This document shows, piece after piece, positions 23,122 to 26,697 of a stretch of DNA of 26,697 nt. Origin of the DNA: Eshraghiella sp045124255 (GTDB lineage: Bacteria > Bacillota > Clostridia > Lachnospirales > Lachnospiraceae); contig JBGVLM010000033.1 of the NCBI GenBank assembly GCA_045124255.1, positions 1 to 26,697 on the forward strand, written 5' to 3'. The position numbers and the translations under genes were made by a program. Numbering within the stretch: the first letter of the stretch is position 1; each line of letters starts with the position of its first letter. Below the pieces are notes generated by a model. It saw nothing but the letters and a program-made list of their open reading frames with translations, had not been told where the DNA came from and searched no databases.

Positions 23122-26100
23122 CTAATCTATGTTGTATTGTGTACGCTCCCACTCAGTAAGCTCATTACCTTTGAATTGTCTCTTTGCCTCTTCAATCAGC
23201 ATATCCAAATCCATATACGGAAAACGGTATACCATTGCACCCGATTCATTGAATACATATCCGTTCTCCGGCATATATGCAAGTCCGTTTTTGACATAAG
23301 CCAACGGTTCAAAATCCTCATCATTCAAAATAAGCATTTCTAAAGTTGTCACCAGAGCAACCGTATTCGTTGTACTGTCTGCAATCATTTCTTCAATAAG
23401 ATTATACTGCTCATCAGAGATAAAAACAAATTCCTCCTCCGCCAAATCATACACTCTTAAATAATATGTATCGCCCTGCATAATAAGATTATTGTTATCC
23501 GGCATAAATTTAAGAAAGCTGTTATTCTGACCTGCATACGAAACCTCGGCAACCGTTTTCTTATATTCAGTATCCCATACTCTCAATATATTATCAACAC
23601 AGCTTACGGCAAGATATCTTCCGTCAGAGGTAAGTGCCATTGTTTTCCTTGAAGGGTCGCCAAATGATATGCTGTAAGCATCATCAACATAGCTTATCCT
23701 GCCCGAATCGATGTCTACGCAGAATATCGTATTTTCCATTCCATTGCCGTAAAACTTCTTTCCGTCATTGGATATAACACCACAGTTTATAAAGCTGTTA
23801 ACCTTTCCCTCTGCCGTTATTATCTGCTTTTTTAAGTCTACAAGATAATATGTATCATAATCATATGCCATGGCAAATCGTCTATTATCCGATACAACCC
23901 AGTTAAGTCCCATTACCTCCGCAGACGGTTCAATGCATTCCGTTGTGCCATTATCAACATTATACAGGAACACTTTTCCTGAATTTGTCAAAGTTGCATA
24001 TACAGAATTGCTTACAAAAAAGGCATCAATGGCATACTCTCCCGCATCAATACTCCATTCAGCAAGCAGTTCATTGTTCTCTGTATCGTAGAAATAATAA
24101 CCAAGCTCTGCAAGGGCTCCGCCGGCTTCTATCACATAGCAGGATTCATCCTCAGAATAATCCATTCCGTATACTATTTGGTTAAACTCCACTACCGTTT
24201 CCATACCATATCCCTCATGGTATTTCATAAGAATAACATCAGGAGAAGCATATATAACGGCTGCAAGCACTCCGTTATTAACAATAACATCTGTAACATT
24301 TCTGTCAATCTCAACCGATGCATCCACGTATTGAACGCCTGTTGTCAGATTATATAAATTAACCACTCCGTCAGCTTCTGCAATATATCCGAGTCCGGAT
24401 TCCGTTGACAGCAGAACATTCGCAATTTCACCTGACACTCCGATTTCTGACACCTTATCTCCAATTTGCGAACCAAATACATATACTGCATTATTTAAAT
24501 TCATTACTATTTCGCTATGCTCTGTCTCGGTCATCTTATCCGTATATTTTCTGCATTTTACCTCTAATGAATCCGACACTATATCTATTTTATTAATTTG
24601 AATTTTATTATCCCATATCACCTCACCGTCTGACGATGATATTTTTTCAAGGCATACTGTTATTGTACCTTCAGCATAATCTGTCAATTTCTTATCATCT
24701 CTGCTGACCGCAACCAAATTATCATCCGATGTAAAACAAAGCCCCATGATATGATGATATTCTGTTTCAGCGATTATACATTTTCCTGTATCAATATTAA
24801 AAACACAAATCTCTCCATAATCCTGTTCTTCAAAAGAATATTGTGCAACTGCAAGCATATTGCATTCAGCATTAAATACGGCATCAGTTGAATAAAATGA
24901 ATCATCAGATAAGTTGTCAGCGGTCTGTATTATACTTCCGTCCTCTGCATTAATAATGTCTATTATATTATCGGATATCCCGGCGATAATTTCTTTTTCA
25001 GCTTTGATGACGCAGCCCGTATAGGATTCTTTTGGAAATATACTCCACAGCTTATCTCCTTTCATATCAAGTCCGCGTACTTCATTCGGAGTTATGATTA
25101 CAAGCGTATCATTCTGTGTCACCATTGCTCCGAGAACATTTTCTATATTTCCGGACTCCTCAAGCTTCGGCATGATTTTGATAATTAATGTACCGTCTTC
25201 TGTATTCCATACATATACATTACCGGTTTGGTCCAGCGTTACCAGTCTTGAACCGTCTTTACAGTATAAAATACTGTCCACCGGCAAATCATGTTTCAGA
25301 AGCCTGTCCTTGACAAGCTCACTTCCATTCTCGTATGCATATAAGGTCTGACTGAGCGCAAACTGTGCAGCAGTCACAACCGGTCTGTTCTGTCCGTCCG
25401 TCGGTAATGCCTCTAACGAGATAAGTCCTGCCGTAATTCTGTCACCTTTCTCCAGTAATGAAAGTGCCGTATCAGCAAGATATTTGGACTGATTAATCAA
25501 TTTACCTTCGTAATTCTTCTGAATAGTCAGATAGTTATATACACTATATACTCCAAAAGCCACCGCAAGTATTGCCGTTACAGCGGTTGCACCGATTATT
25601 TTCCTCATGCGGCGTTCTCTGTGACGCTGTTTTAATTCATCATAGCTGCAGCCAAGTAACGGCGCTGCCAGACGTACTATTTCCGAACGAAGCCTGCGTG
25701 TGATTTCTGAACGTGATTTTCCTCTTACATCTGCTGCCAGAGGCTCTACCGGCTTACCCTTATCATCCGTAAGCAGCTGTTTAGGAAACGCTTCCGCAGG
25801 TTCCCCCTCAACAAGAACCGCCAATATTCTATCCCTGCCATGCAGTCTTATAAATGTTTCAATTTCGGTCTGAACCCAGTATGACTGTGGTGTCTGCGGC
25901 GAACAGATTACAATCAGCCATTCCGAATTTTCCAATGCTCTTGTAATATTATCCCCCAAGTCGCTGCCGATAGGCAGTTCCTCCTGATCCCTGAAAACTC
26001 TCTGAATCTTCCTCTTACCGGTCTTTTTCGCAACACTTTTTGGCACCTTAAAGGTCTCCAGTCTCTTATGAACCTGCTTGGCAACGTACATGTCAGGTTC

Positions 26101-26136
26101 GGTATGTCTATAACTAATAAATGCATTGTAATTCAT
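23122..26136 (-). CDS. TIR domain - single transmembrane helix - beta-propeller (WD40-like) protein
   Basis: A 1004-residue protein. Residues 2-165 form a TIR domain: AFISYRH at 5-11 (box 1), VFRDQEELPIGSDL at 47-60 (BB-loop region), and SEWLIVICSP...YWVQTEIETF at 71-95, where Glu91 sits in the W-x3-E position of the NADase catalytic glutamate. A basic stretch (RHRERRMRK, 171-179) precedes one membrane helix (about 180-203). A helical linker (205-265) leads to a long C-terminal beta-propeller (about 275-985) with WD-like repeats such as NVYVWNTEDG and LRVWDTEY. The positive-inside rule puts TIR in the cytoplasm and the propeller outside. Bacterial TIRs may cleave NAD+ or make signalling nucleotides; neither is shown here. 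AAAGGGG lies 9 nt before the ATG. It is the first gene of an apparent operon with the DHH and GH13 genes. Confidence 0.9.
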   Translation of the reverse strand: MNYNAFISYRHTEPDMYVAKQVHKRLETFKVPKSVAKKTGKRKIQRVFRDQEELPIGSDLGDNITRALENSEWLIVICSPQTPQSYWVQTEIETFIRLHGRDRILAVLVEGEPAEAFPKQLLTDDKGKPVEPLAADVRGKSRSEITRRLRSEIVRLAAPLLGCSYDELKQRHRERRMRKIIGATAVTAILAVAFGVYSVYNYLTIQKNYEGKLINQSKYLADTALSLLEKGDRITAGLISLEALPTDGQNRPVVTAAQFALSQTLYAYENGSELVKDRLLKHDLPVDSILYCKDGSRLVTLDQTGNVYVWNTEDGTLIIKIMPKLEESGNIENVLGAMVTQNDTLVIITPNEVRGLDMKGDKLWSIFPKESYTGCVIKAEKEIIAGISDNIIDIINAEDGSIIQTADNLSDDSFYSTDAVFNAECNMLAVAQYSFEEQDYGEICVFNIDTGKCIIAETEYHHIMGLCFTSDDNLVAVSRDDKKLTDYAEGTITVCLEKISSSDGEVIWDNKIQINKIDIVSDSLEVKCRKYTDKMTETEHSEIVMNLNNAVYVFGSQIGDKVSEIGVSGEIANVLLSTESGLGYIAEADGVVNLYNLTTGVQYVDASVEIDRNVTDVIVNNGVLAAVIYASPDVILMKYHEGYGMETVVEFNQIVYGMDYSEDESCYVIEAGGALAELGYYFYDTENNELLAEWSIDAGEYAIDAFFVSNSVYATLTNSGKVFLYNVDNGTTECIEPSAEVMGLNWVVSDNRRFAMAYDYDTYYLVDLKKQIITAEGKVNSFINCGVISNDGKKFYGNGMENTIFCVDIDSGRISYVDDAYSISFGDPSRKTMALTSDGRYLAVSCVDNILRVWDTEYKKTVAEVSYAGQNNSFLKFMPDNNNLIMQGDTYYLRVYDLAEEEFVFISDEQYNLIEEMIADSTTNTVALVTTLEMLILNDEDFEPLAYVKNGLAYMPENGYVFNESGAMVYRFPYMDLDMLIEEAKRQFKGNELTEWERTQYNID

Positions 26137-26231
26137 CTATCTGTACCCCTTTCATTTTCATCTTTATATGATACCACATTTGGAAGGGGAAGTACTATAC
26201 GATAAATCCCAATTGTGCAAACCCATAATTT

Positions 26232-26415
26232 AAGGGTTTCATTACCTGTTATAATTTATTATTAAATTCTTGGAAAACCCTTATAAACCCTAACTTTTCT
26301 GTGTGTGTGCTTTCCCTTATGTGTTCCCTTGTGTTATATCGTTCCACAAGGATTTACAAACCCTCATAAGGGCAAAAACAAGGGAAGCAAAATCACATAA
26401 CACATTATAACACAA
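26232..26415. repeat. Nested, mutually exclusive inverted repeats in a 343-bp intergenic region
   Basis: Several perfect inverted repeats interlock: AAGGGTTT/AAACCCTT (26232-26239 with 26275-26282), CCCTTATG/CATAAGGG (26314-26321 with 26365-26372), TTCCCTTGT/ACAAGGGAA (26324-26332 with 26378-26386), CCTTGTG/CACAAGG (about 26327-26333 with 26345-26351), and TTGTGTTATA/TATAACACAA (26329-26338 with 26406-26415). Some share the same bases, so alternative structures compete. AAACCCT recurs at 26275, 26285 and 26359. Function unknown: leader attenuator, origin or element end are possible. The rest of 26137-26479 shows no gene. Confidence 0.6.
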
Positions 26416-26479
26416 TATGAATGGACTGTGTGAACTGATTGAAATGCTTTTAGATTTTACAGAAAAGAGGGTTGATTGA

Positions 26480-26697
26480 ATGAATATCATATACGCAGAT
26501 TACAACATTTACCACAACAGCATTGATATATGTACTTATGCCGGATATATTTTACGGATTGACTGTGCAAAAGCAGAGGAAGGATTGAAGACCACACCTA
26601 ATTCAGAGTGTGCTTTGAATGCCCTTGCAATAGATAATCCACTTGAATATGCAAGACTTTATCTTGACGGAACTATGCAAATTTGGATAGATGCAGA
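26480..26697 (+). CDS. DUF6061-like small protein, 3' end outside the window
   Basis: An open frame from ATG 26480 to the window edge, 72 complete codons, beginning MNIIYADYNIYHNSIDI and containing ALAIDNPLEYARLYLDG. AGAGGG lies 8 nt before the ATG. The sequence recalls the DUF6061 family, small proteins seen in accessory and conjugative regions of gut Firmicutes. That name is from memory and not checked. No function is known to me. Together with the palindrome-rich leader before it, this suggests that an accessory segment begins here. Confidence 0.65.
   Translation, partial: MNIIYADYNIYHNSIDICTYAGYILRIDCAKAEEGLKTTPNSECALNALAIDNPLEYARLYLDGTMQIWIDA

Noticed and set aside
26275..26365. AAACCCT repeats as a CRISPR array or iteron set
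   Set aside because: Only three short copies with irregular spacing, no spacers of constant length and no cas or rep genes in view. They are better described as parts of the nested inverted repeats.

Overview
The window looks like a chromosomal segment of an anaerobic, low-GC Firmicute, most likely a Lachnospiraceae-type Clostridium. This rests on the A+T-rich DNA, strong AGGAGG-type ribosome binding sites, CCA-less tRNA genes, and the gene set (C11 lipoprotein, class A PBP with an acidic/basic tail, TIR plus beta-propeller protein, DUF3810-like and DUF6061-like proteins). No species can be named from the sequence alone.

Layout. (1) 1-1318 is the end of an integrated element: a tyrosine recombinase lacking its 5' end, then a short cassette flanked by copies of the tRNA-Gly 3' end. 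(2) 1319-1390 is tRNA-Gly(GCC). (3) 1470-2530 holds a LysR regulator whose divergent side has no gene, but does have a promoter, a T-N11-A operator and a strong terminator: a candidate ~100-nt small RNA. (4) 2618-4840 is a chemoreceptor with an unusual ~180-residue cytoplasmic N-terminal extension; 5013-6344 is a clostripain-family lipoprotein. (5) 6509-10149 is a three-gene operon (GtrA-like, FAD oxidoreductase, polytopic GT-C-like protein), probably for cell-surface glycan synthesis. (6) 10150-10685 holds gene relics, including a DUF3800 N-terminus, then a second tRNA-3'-end cassette and a second identical tRNA-Gly. (7) 10776-12685 is a double-GNAT protein translationally coupled to a membrane HExxH protein. 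(8) 12747-15335 is a diacylglycerol-kinase-family protein with a beta-CASP metallo-beta-lactamase nuclease. (9) 15485-19829 is a PAP2 phosphatase, a YigZ/IMPACT protein and a class A penicillin-binding protein. (10) 26136-19879 on the minus strand is an apparent operon: membrane-spanning TIR/beta-propeller protein, DHH phosphoesterase, GH13 amylase. (11) 26137-26697 holds nested inverted repeats and the start of a DUF6061-like gene, probably the edge of another mobile or accessory segment.

Three items deserve most attention. The first is the receptor-like TIR protein, with TIR inside, one membrane span and a propeller predicted outside, tightly coupled to a DHH phosphoesterase. The second is the pair of tRNA-Gly 3'-end cassettes, which share a covarying GGTCC-N3-GGACC hairpin and look like a tRNA T-arm split by an insertion. 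The third is the LysR-divergent small-RNA candidate, organised like the known GcvA-GcvB and OxyR-OxyS pairs. All functional statements are inferred from sequence reading without database searches.
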